Below are positions 1 to 5,260 of a stretch of 7,434 nt of DNA, piece after piece. The notes beneath the pieces were generated by a model. That model searched no databases. It saw only the letters and a list, made by a program, of their open reading frames with translations, and was not told where the DNA came from. Origin of the DNA: Chloroflexota bacterium (lineage in GTDB: Bacteria > Chloroflexota > Anaerolineae > DTPP01); the NCBI GenBank assembly GCA_012514615.1, contig JAAYZY010000336.1, forward strand, positions 1 through 7,434. Direction: 5' to 3'. Within the stretch, counting starts at the first letter, position 1. The number at the start of each line of letters is the position of its first letter. A program made the position numbers and the translations under genes.

Positions 1-111
1 CAGCACCCCCACCAGGGTGCCGATGAGGCAGCCGACCAAGGCATAGAGAAGGTTGACCGGCGAGAGCGCCTGCCCGAAGCCGTTCAGCAGATAGTCCCAC
101 GAAAAGAACAT
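1..111 (-). CDS. tctA: Tripartite tricarboxylate transporter large permease TctA, N-terminal part only
   Basis: This is the first 37 codons of a gene that runs off the left edge of the window. The reading begins MFFSWDYLLNGFGQALSPVN and continues LLYALVGCLIGTLVGVL. This matches the N-terminus of TctA proteins (family knowledge): a short 'WDYLLNGF' segment and then the first membrane helix, ending in the G-T-x-V-G-V-L that precedes the family's PGIGP motif, which lies outside the window. TctA is the roughly 500-residue membrane subunit that carries solute through the inner membrane using an ion gradient. The ATG at 109-111 is preceded by GGAGG (complement of 119-123) at 7 nt spacing. The gap to the tctB stop is 12 bp, so the two are surely co-transcribed and probably translationally coupled. 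The short ORF read in another frame here is spurious. Confidence 0.88.
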   Translation of the reverse strand, partial: MFFSWDYLLNGFGQALSPVNLLYALVGCLIGTLVGVL

Positions 112-123
112 GAGCCCCCCTCC

Positions 124-591
124 CTAAGCGCCGAAGATTCCCAGAGGGAACGGCAGGTCCAGCAATCGGTTGAAAAGGAACCAAACCGAGACTGCCGTAA
201 CTCCTCCGATGGCCAGGGCGGTGATGGGGCGGTAGCGGCCCACATACCACACAGAGAACGAGACAAACGCCAGAATGCCCAAGGGCATGCCCAAGGGCTC
301 GATGATCACCAGGAGCAGGGCCAGGCTGGCCAGGGTCACCAACACGCGGGTCAGCCCTTCACGATCCGGCCACGCCACCGGCGTGTCCTCCCCTACCCAG
401 CGTATGGCAGTGGCCACCAATGCGATCGCCGAAAAGACCAGCATCCAGGAAAGGATCACCGGGAACGTTCGAGAATGGAGCCCGGTGCCAGCGATCCCCT
501 TGATCTGCAACGAGAAGTAGACTGTCAGCACGCCCAACACACTCAGCAGGATCCCGGTAGTCAACTGCGCAGACCGTTGCGTCTTCACCAT
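124..591 (-). CDS. tctB: Tripartite tricarboxylate transporter small membrane subunit TctB
   Basis: A 155-residue hydrophobic protein, the usual size for TctB (DUF1468 family). Visible membrane segments lie at about residues 13-30, 44-63, 83-99, 103-118 and 122-140. 'RTFPVILS' at 41-48 resembles the F-P region after the first helix of the family, and the C-terminus 'LLDLPFPLGIF' resembles the conserved end of TctB proteins. TctB is the small partner of TctA in the membrane; its exact role is not settled, but it is needed for TctC-dependent uptake in studied systems. It sits between tctC (86-bp gap holding two hairpins) and tctA (12-bp gap), the standard C-B-A order. The ATG at 589-591 has a GAGGAA-type ribosome site a few bases upstream. 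The assignment rests on hydropathy pattern, size and context together. Confidence 0.9.
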   Translation of the reverse strand: MVKTQRSAQLTTGILLSVLGVLTVYFSLQIKGIAGTGLHSRTFPVILSWMLVFSAIALVATAIRWVGEDTPVAWPDREGLTRVLVTLASLALLLVIIEPLGMPLGILAFVSFSVWYVGRYRPITALAIGGVTAVSVWFLFNRLLDLPFPLGIFGA

Positions 592-609
592 GCTTCCTCG
601 TTCATCTCC

Positions 610-629
610 AAGCGCCCTTGCGGGCGCTT
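610..629 (-). promoter_or_regulatory. Hairpin just upstream of the tctB ribosome site
   Basis: AAGCGCCC (610-617) and GGGCGCTT (622-629) form a perfect 8-bp stem with a 4-nt loop. In the tct mRNA it lies about 18 nt upstream of the tctB start. No T-run follows it on the minus strand, so it is unlikely to be an ordinary terminator. It may protect the upstream tctC message from 3' decay or tune tctB translation. Confidence 0.5.
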
Positions 630-634
630 TCGGG

Positions 635-668
635 GATGGAGGGCAGGCAGCAGTGACTGCCCTCCATC
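635..668 (-). promoter_or_regulatory. Long hairpin right after the tctC stop codon
   Basis: GATGGAGGGCAG (635-646) and CTGCCCTCCATC (657-668) are a perfect 12-bp inverted repeat around a 10-nt loop. It begins about 10 nt after the tctC stop codon and is followed by a second hairpin at 610-629. The minus strand after it reads CCCCGAAAG, with no T-run, so complete termination is unlikely. Its position after the solute-binding-protein gene fits the known habit of placing stabilising or attenuating hairpins there, so that the binding protein outnumbers the permease. That role is inferred. Confidence 0.6.
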
Positions 669-677
669 GAACGCGAC

Positions 678-1652
678 TTAGTCCTGAACCTGCTTGGCCA
701 GGTCGGTGTAGACCTTGGTCATCTTCTCGATGTAGGCTTTGGCTTCGTCGTGGCCCATGGCCAGCGGTTCGAAGCCCTGCTTGGACATCTCGGCTTGCAC
801 GGCAGCGTCCTTGTGAATCTCCAGGAAGGCCGCTTCCAGCTTCTTGATGACGTAGTCCGGCGTCCCGGCCGGCACCGCAACGCCGCGCTCGATGCCGATG
901 GCGATGTCGAACCCGCCATCCTTGAAGGTCGGCGCGCCCGGCAGCGCCTCAAAAGGCCCGTCGCTGCCGATGCCCAACACCCGAAGCTGGTCGAAGTTCT
1001 TCACCAGGTCGTCGGAGTTGGCGAAGACGGCATCCACGTGGCCGCCCAGGAAGGCGGTCATCTGGGGCGCCGCGCCGGTGAACGGCACGTAGTTGAACGT
1101 CGCGCCGGTCAAGTCTTGCAGCCAGAGGGTGGCCATGTGGTGGCCAGAGAAGGTGCCGGACCCGCCGATGCTGATGCTCCCCGGGTTGGCCTTGGCCGCA
1201 TCCACGAACTCTTGTAGCGTGGTGTAGGGGCTGGTCTTCAAGACGGCCAACCCCAGCGGGGTGCGCTCGAACAGCGCAACGGGCACAATCTGCTCGGTCT
1301 TGAAGCCGGTCTCCTGCTGCAGCGGTTGCAGGATGATGTGCGGGATGTTGATGCCGGCGGTGAAGTAGCCGTCGGGTTTGGCCTTGACCAGCTCGCTCCA
1401 GCCCAAGGCGCCGCCGCCGCCAGCCTTGTAGTCGATCAACACCTTCTGGCCCAAGATCCGCTCCAGCTCCGGCTGCTGGAGACGAGCCCGACGGTCCGAC
1501 TGACCGCCGGGGTCAAATGCGATAAGATAGGTAATCTGCTTCTCGGGGTAGGCCGCCTCTTGCGATCCGCCCAACCCCAGTTGGGCACAGCCTGAGAGGG
1601 TGCTCAGGGCGAGCACCAGGACCATGACCAGGTACAATGCCTTCGTTCGCAT
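678..1652 (-). CDS. tctC: Tripartite tricarboxylate transporter solute-binding lipoprotein TctC (Bug family)
   Basis: A 324-residue extracytoplasmic binding protein of the Bug/TctC family, of usual length. Residues 1-21 are a signal peptide ending in a lipobox (L19-S-G-C22), so the mature protein should be lipid-anchored through Cys22. Family hallmarks in order: 'YPEKQITYLIAFDPGGQSD' at 35-53 (usual form YPxKPIxxIVPFxPGG); 'AGGGGALGWSELVKAKPDGY' at 77-96 (the loop that contacts the ligand carboxylate); 'SGHHMA' at 169-174; and 'YVPFTGAAPQMTAFLGGHVD' at 188-207. It captures a carboxylate and delivers it to TctAB; the ligand cannot be read from sequence. The ATG at 1650-1652 has GGAGGT and AAGGAA motifs in the 16 nt upstream. 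It is the first gene of the operon, behind a long leader from a strong promoter. The lipid anchor suits a cell that lacks a conventional periplasm, which agrees with Chloroflexota but does not prove it. Confidence 0.94.
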   Translation of the reverse strand: MRTKALYLVMVLVLALSTLSGCAQLGLGGSQEAAYPEKQITYLIAFDPGGQSDRRARLQQPELERILGQKVLIDYKAGGGGALGWSELVKAKPDGYFTAGINIPHIILQPLQQETGFKTEQIVPVALFERTPLGLAVLKTSPYTTLQEFVDAAKANPGSISIGGSGTFSGHHMATLWLQDLTGATFNYVPFTGAAPQMTAFLGGHVDAVFANSDDLVKNFDQLRVLGIGSDGPFEALPGAPTFKDGGFDIAIGIERGVAVPAGTPDYVIKKLEAAFLEIHKDAAVQAEMSKQGFEPLAMGHDEAKAYIEKMTKVYTDLAKQVQD

Positions 1653-1928
1653 CTTCCTTCTGACCTCCTAGTGGCTTTGTGGATAGTGAAGGATAGGGCC
1701 CGCGGCGCCAACCTGCTGCCATTGGCGCCGAACACGCCTCCACGTCAGACACCTGCACGAATGCTCGGATTGAAGGAATGAGAACAGGGCAGAAAACGAG
1801 GAGATCTGCCAGGGCCATAGACACGAGTTGGGGAATGCCGTCACCGTGGTGTGAAGCATGAGCACTCTGCCCGACAGTGGGTGCAAGAACGATTGGCCGG
1901 CCCATAGCGGCTGGCCACCTTCCCAACG
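1653..1928 (-). promoter_or_regulatory. Long structured 5' leader of the tct operon
   Basis: The predicted start site near 1928 leaves about 275 nt before the tctC ATG. Two stem-loops are visible: one at the 5' end (1894-1902 with 1909-1917, 9 bp with one mismatch, 6-nt loop) and one near the gene (CGGCGCCAA 1703-1711 with TTGGCGCCG 1722-1730, perfect 9 bp, 10-nt loop), about 50 nt before the start codon. I do not recognise a known riboswitch class. No T-run follows either stem. An open frame (TTG at 1886, inner ATG at 1859, stop at 1668-1670, just before the tctC ribosome site) exists but lacks a ribosome site and looks non-coding. Confidence 0.4.
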
Positions 1929-1941
1929 GTATGCAGTATAC
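1929..1941. promoter_or_regulatory. Candidate operator palindrome over the tct promoter
   Basis: GTATGCAGTATAC is a 13-bp inverted repeat in which five of six pairs match around a central A. It covers the whole -10 hexamer and the probable start site of the tct promoter. GTAT/ATAC half-sites occur in operators of some GntR-family regulators, which often control carboxylate uptake; that link is inferred. No regulator gene is present in the window. Confidence 0.3.
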
Positions 1942-1963
1942 AGGGACTCCCGCCAGAAGTCAA
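1935..1963 (-). promoter_or_regulatory. Strong sigma70-type promoter of the tctCBA operon
   Basis: Read on the minus strand, TTGACT (1958-1963) is followed by exactly 17 bp and then TATACT (1935-1940). Each hexamer differs from the consensus at one position and the spacing is optimal. The start of transcription should lie near 1928. Nothing else between here and tctC looks as good, so the leader is probably truly long. Confidence 0.72.
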
Positions 1964-2046
1964 GCCGTCTGTGAGAACACTTTCACGCCGTCTGACTGCC
2001 CGCCGAGCCCTGCGCCGCTCCGCAGATTGGCCTGCGTTGGCGGCGA

Positions 2047-2075
2047 TTGACGCCCCGTCCGGCCCGTGCTACAAT
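2047..2075 (+). promoter_or_regulatory. Sigma70-type promoter with extended -10 for the NagB-like gene
   Basis: TTGACG (2047-2052), a 17-bp spacer and TACAAT (2070-2075), with TG one base before the -10 (2067-2068), form an extended -10 promoter. Transcription should begin near 2082, giving a leader of about 40 nt. It is divergent from the tct promoter, with about 83 bp between the two -35 boxes. It also shows that the longer reading frame beginning with TTG at 2047 is not the true gene start, because that TTG is part of the -35 box. Confidence 0.7.
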
Positions 2076-2121
2076 CCGGCTGGAGCGGTTCCGCCCCACC
2101 CCACCACCAGGAGTGTTGACC

Positions 2122-2970
2122 ATGAGCAACCCGATGATGACCCTATCTGCCCAAGAGCTGCAAGCCCGAAGCAAGGTGCCCCTCACGGTCCTGCCAGACG
2201 TGCAGCAGACCATGGAGCACTGCGCCCGCAGCATCGCCGACGAGATCAAGGCCCACAACGCCCAAGGCCAGCCCACGCGGCTGATCCTGCCGGTGGGGCC
2301 GGTACGCCAATACCCGATCCTGCTGGAGATCACCCACCGTGAGCGCATCTCTTGGAAGAACGTCTGGGTCTTCCACATGGATGACTACCTGGACTGGCAG
2401 TGCCGGCCGGTGCCGCAGGACCATCCCCTGTGCTTCGAGGGGTTCATGCGCCAGCAGTTCTACACCCAGATGGCCGACGACCTGGCCATCCCGGCCGAAC
2501 AGGTGCTCTTCCCCTCGCCCTTGGCCATGGACCTGCCCCGGCAGCGCATGGACGAGCTGGGCGGCGTCGACACCTGCTACGGCGGCATCGGCGTCCACGG
2601 CCACCTGGCCTTCAACGAGCCGCCCATCTCCCGCTACTACGAAGTCTCGTTGGAGGAGTTCCGCCATTCCCGCACCCGCATCGTGCCCATCGAGCCGGAA
2701 ACGGTGACCATGAACAGCATTCGCAACCTGGGCGGCGACACCACCGTCTTCCCGCCCCTGGGCATCACCCTGGGCATGGGCGAGCTACTGAGCGCCCAGC
2801 GCATGCGCTTCTACGCCCCCGGCGGCGAGTGGCAGCGCATGGCCCTGCGCACCGCCTGCCTGGGAGAGGTCTCGGTGCGTTACCCCTGCACCTTACTGCA
2901 GGAGCACCCGGACGCGGCCATCATCGCCGACGCTGTGACCGCCGCGCCGCATCCGCCCAGCCTGTGGTAA
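2122..2970 (+). CDS. Divergent glucosamine-6-phosphate isomerase/deaminase-family protein (NagB-like)
   Basis: A 282-residue protein of the NagB/6-phosphogluconolactonase superfamily. NagB itself converts glucosamine-6-phosphate to fructose-6-phosphate and ammonia in the cytoplasm. Two landmarks are clear: 'FHMDDYLDW' at 84-92 (NagB NMDEYVG, so D87 matches E. coli Asp72) and 'GGIGVHGHLAFNEP' at 154-167 (NagB GGxGxDGHIAFNEP). H161 and E166 match His143 and Glu148, but E. coli Asp141 is replaced by H159. The N-terminal phosphate loop of NagB (LPTGGTP) reads LPVGPVRQYP at 56-65, and the region of phosphate-binding Lys208 (GSQKALAL) reads GGEWQRMAL with no lysine. 'SRTRI' at 183-187 is kept. The fold is therefore confident but the substrate is not; a non-phosphorylated or different sugar is possible. 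The start at 2122 is chosen for AGGAG at 2109-2113, 8 nt upstream, and for the promoter position. It stands alone behind its own promoter. Confidence 0.78.
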   Translation: MSNPMMTLSAQELQARSKVPLTVLPDVQQTMEHCARSIADEIKAHNAQGQPTRLILPVGPVRQYPILLEITHRERISWKNVWVFHMDDYLDWQCRPVPQDHPLCFEGFMRQQFYTQMADDLAIPAEQVLFPSPLAMDLPRQRMDELGGVDTCYGGIGVHGHLAFNEPPISRYYEVSLEEFRHSRTRIVPIEPETVTMNSIRNLGGDTTVFPPLGITLGMGELLSAQRMRFYAPGGEWQRMALRTACLGEVSVRYPCTLLQEHPDAAIIADAVTAAPHPPSLW

Positions 2971-3069
2971 GGGGCTGAACGGCGGCCGTATCGGCCAGGG
3001 ACCGCCAACGTCGTACCAGATGACACTGTACAACACAATACGTTCTCCTTTGTAGCATAGAGCTTGCTT

Positions 3070-3080
3070 GGAGAAAGGAG
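3070..3080 (+). promoter_or_regulatory. Ribosome binding site deciding the start of the propeller gene
   Basis: GGAGAAAGGAG ends 8 nt before the ATG at 3089. A longer frame beginning with TTG at 3068 would place this purine-rich site inside the coding sequence and put MEKGATT in front of an otherwise clean signal peptide, so 3089 is preferred. The 60 bp upstream are distinctly AT-rich and could hold a promoter, but no well-spaced -35/-10 pair was found. Confidence 0.65.
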
Positions 3081-3088
3081 CGACCACA

Positions 3089-4234
3089 ATGTGCAGAGTA
3101 GCATGGGGTCGATTGTTGTCTGTGTTGGGTCTGGCGGCCATGGTGGTAGGCGCCGCTGCGCTCCCGCCGGGCGTGGCCGCCCAAGCCGAGTCCCTGGGCA
3201 GCGCGCCCCCCTGGCAAACCGAGGTGGTGGATCCGGTCGGGGGGCGGCTGCCCTCCCTGGCGCTGGACGCCCAGGGCCTGCCGCATATCGCCTACAACCC
3301 GCGAGGCAACCTGGTCTACGCCCGGCACGATGGCAACGCCTGGCGCTTTGAGACGGTGGATGACTACCCCGCGGCCGGCTGGTACCCCAGCCTGGCCCTG
3401 GACAGCCTGGGCGACCCGCACATCAGCTACTGGTCGGCCAACCGCGACTACCTCATGTACGCCCACCACACCAGCGGCAGTTGGCGCTTCCAGACGGTTC
3501 GCACCAACGCCGACCTGGACTGCCGTACGGCCCTGGCCCTGGGCAGCGACCGCCTGCCCCGCGTCCTCTACTCCGACTACAGCGCCCGAGAGATCACCTA
3601 CGCCCGCCGCGTCGGCGCCGCCTGGGAGTTCGAAACGGTGGCTGCCTTCACCTCTGGCGGAAGCAGCCATTCCTTTGACATGGTGTTGGACGGCGCCGAC
3701 CGCCCCCACGTCTGCTACTTCGACTACGACCAAGACCACCTCAAGTACGCCACCCGCAGCGGCGGGACCTGGCAGACCGAGACGGTGGACGACGACGTGT
3801 TCTACAACGGGCAGCCCTGCTCCATCGCCTTGGATTCCCGGGGCCGCCCCCGCATCGCCTACCGCAACCTGGACCTGCGCTACGCCACCCGCGGCGGCTC
3901 CGGTTGGAGCGTGGCGGTGGTCGACACGGCCATGGGCGCGGGCAACAACGCCGCCCTGGCGCTGGACCGAGGCGACCGGCCCCACATCGCCCACACCAAC
4001 TACGACCGGGAGCTGCTCTACACCTGGTTTGACGGCCTCGATTGGCAGCGAGAGGTGGTGGATACGGCCGCGCAGGCCAGCCGCTACGAAGACGCCTCTC
4101 TGGCGCTGGATCGCGCCGGCCGGGCCCGGGTGGCCTACTGGGACCTCGGGGCAGACGATCTGAAGTTCGCCGCCCGGGGCGGAAGCGAGCCGTTCCTGCC
4201 GCGGCTCCACCTGCCCCTGACGACGCGGGGATAA
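3089..4234 (+). CDS. Secreted seven-bladed beta-propeller protein
   Basis: A 381-residue exported protein. Residues 1-33 form a signal peptide (R-rich start, hydrophobic core at about 10-27, probable cleavage after AQA at 31-33), with no lipobox. The mature part is seven repeats of 45-50 residues, with consensus S-L-A-L-D-x-x-G-x-P-H-I-x-Y, then L-x-Y-A, then W-x-x-E-T-V-D. Repeats begin near residues 42, 92, 139, 186, 235, 280 and 326. The last lacks the final W-x-x-E-x-V-D strand, while an extra one opens the array at 42-48 (WQTEVVD), as expected for a propeller closed by joining N- and C-terminal strands. Blade 5 is shortened by a few residues around 258-262. The tail FLPRLHLPL (369-377) resembles the LPL-rich ends of exported Chloroflexota proteins. 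No catalytic motif is visible, so a binding or scaffold role at the cell surface is the most that can be said. Only 31 bp separate it from the next gene. Confidence 0.8.
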   Translation: MCRVAWGRLLSVLGLAAMVVGAAALPPGVAAQAESLGSAPPWQTEVVDPVGGRLPSLALDAQGLPHIAYNPRGNLVYARHDGNAWRFETVDDYPAAGWYPSLALDSLGDPHISYWSANRDYLMYAHHTSGSWRFQTVRTNADLDCRTALALGSDRLPRVLYSDYSAREITYARRVGAAWEFETVAAFTSGGSSHSFDMVLDGADRPHVCYFDYDQDHLKYATRSGGTWQTETVDDDVFYNGQPCSIALDSRGRPRIAYRNLDLRYATRGGSGWSVAVVDTAMGAGNNAALALDRGDRPHIAHTNYDRELLYTWFDGLDWQREVVDTAAQASRYEDASLALDRAGRARVAYWDLGADDLKFAARGGSEPFLPRLHLPLTTRG

Positions 4235-4265
4235 GCCCCGCCGCAAGCCGTTTCGGAGGGGAGCC

Positions 4266-5252
4266 ATGGCCCAGATGACCAAGCGACAGCGGCTGCAGGC
4301 CACCCTGCGCGGGGAAGAGACCGACCGCGTGCCAGTGGCCCTCTGGCGGCACTGGCCGGGCGACGACCAGAGCGCCGAAGACCTTGCCGCGGCCCACCTG
4401 GCCTTCCAGCGGGAGTACGACTTCGACTTTGTGAAAGTCTCGCCGGCCAGCAGCTTCAGCGTGGAAGACTGGGGAGTGGAGACGCACTACCTGGGCAACA
4501 CCGAGGGCACTCGGGAGTACGTGCGCCGCCCCGTTCAGCGCCCGGCCGACTGGGCCGCCCTACGCCCGCTGGACCCCTGCCAGGGCGCCCTGGGCCGCCA
4601 ACTGCGCTGCCTGGAGATCCTGCAGGAGGCGCTGGGCCACGACGTGCCGTTCATCCAGACCGTCTTCAGCCCCTTGGCCCAGGCCCGTCACCTGGCCGGC
4701 GACGAAACCCTCATGGCCCACCTGCGGCAGCAGCCCCAGGCCCTGCGGGCGGGCCTGGAAACCATCGCCACAAGCACCGTGGGCTTCGTGCAAGAGGTGA
4801 GCCGCCGGGGCGCAGCGGGCATCTTCTACGCCGTGCAGGGCGCCAACTACCATCGCCTCTGCCGCGAAGAGTACGCCCACCTGGGCGCACCGCACGACCG
4901 TCGGGTGCTGGAGGCGGCCGACGGCCTCTGGCTCAACGTCTTGCACCTGCACGGCCCCCATGTGATGTTCGACCTCTTCACCGACTACCCGGTGGCAGCC
5001 ATCAACTGGCACGATCGGGAGACGCCGCCCACCCTGGCCGGGGCCCGGCTCCTCACTTCGCGGGCGCTCATCGGCGGCTTGCGCCAGATCGAGACGCTCA
5101 TGAGGGGTACGCCAGACCAGGTGCGCGCCGAAGCGGCCGACGCCCTGGCCCAGACCGGGGGTCGCCGCTTCATCCTGGGCACCGGCTGCGTTGCCTTCAT
5201 CGCCTCGCCCACGGGCAACCTGCGCGCCGCCCGCCAAGCGGTGGAAAGGTAG
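4266..5252 (+). CDS. Uroporphyrinogen decarboxylase-family protein, not a canonical HemE
   Basis: A 328-residue protein of the UroD superfamily, slightly shorter than HemE (about 340-355). Typical features: 'RQRLQATLRGEETDRVPVALW' region at 7-27; 'YDFDFVKVSP' at 51-60; 'EDWGVETHY' at 67-75; and 'FILGTGCV' at 302-309. The HemE substrate motif RQAGR is not present; the matching place reads WRHWPGDD at 27-34. The invariant HemE His near the C-terminus (GHGI) is replaced by GTGC. Instead there is H227-L-H229-G, where corrinoid-dependent methyltransferases of this family (MtaA, MtbA, CmuA) have the zinc motif HxCG, plus C308 at the place of their last zinc ligand, and a distinctive 'NWHDR' at 247-251. 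Heme synthesis is thus unlikely; methyl transfer or another activity on a tetrapyrrole or C1 substrate is possible, but no corrinoid protein is encoded nearby. GGAGGGG lies 4-10 nt before the ATG. An 8-bp gap to the next gene indicates an operon. Confidence 0.82.
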   Translation: MAQMTKRQRLQATLRGEETDRVPVALWRHWPGDDQSAEDLAAAHLAFQREYDFDFVKVSPASSFSVEDWGVETHYLGNTEGTREYVRRPVQRPADWAALRPLDPCQGALGRQLRCLEILQEALGHDVPFIQTVFSPLAQARHLAGDETLMAHLRQQPQALRAGLETIATSTVGFVQEVSRRGAAGIFYAVQGANYHRLCREEYAHLGAPHDRRVLEAADGLWLNVLHLHGPHVMFDLFTDYPVAAINWHDRETPPTLAGARLLTSRALIGGLRQIETLMRGTPDQVRAEAADALAQTGGRRFILGTGCVAFIASPTGNLRAARQAVER

Positions 5253-5260
5253 GCCCCATC

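Noticed and set aside
1668..1886. Possible leader peptide ahead of tctC (TTG at 1886 or ATG at 1859, stop next to the tctC ribosome site)
   Set aside because: The stop position would allow translational coupling, but there is no ribosome site, no run of regulatory codons and no protein-like pattern. It is mentioned within the leader entry only.
1513..1926. 137-codon minus-strand frame starting near the tct transcription start
   Set aside because: It overlaps the tctC signal-peptide region out of frame, has no ribosome site and resembles no protein family.
2981..3006. GC-rich inverted repeat after the NagB-like gene (GGCCG/CGGCC, alternatively GGCGG/CCGCC) as a terminator
   Set aside because: The stem is only 5 bp with competing pairings, and no T-run follows on either strand.
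3020..3058. Promoter for the propeller gene in the AT-rich gap (ATGACA at 3020-3025, TAGCAT at 3053-3058)
   Set aside because: The boxes are 27 bp apart, and no alternative pair had acceptable sequence and spacing together. A promoter is likely here but cannot be placed.
2921..4303. 460-codon open frame on the minus strand opposite the propeller gene
   Set aside because: It lies antisense to a clear repeat protein with signal peptide and ribosome site. Its low-complexity V/G/A/Q/R composition is the usual shadow of GC-rich repeats, and it has no recognisable domain.
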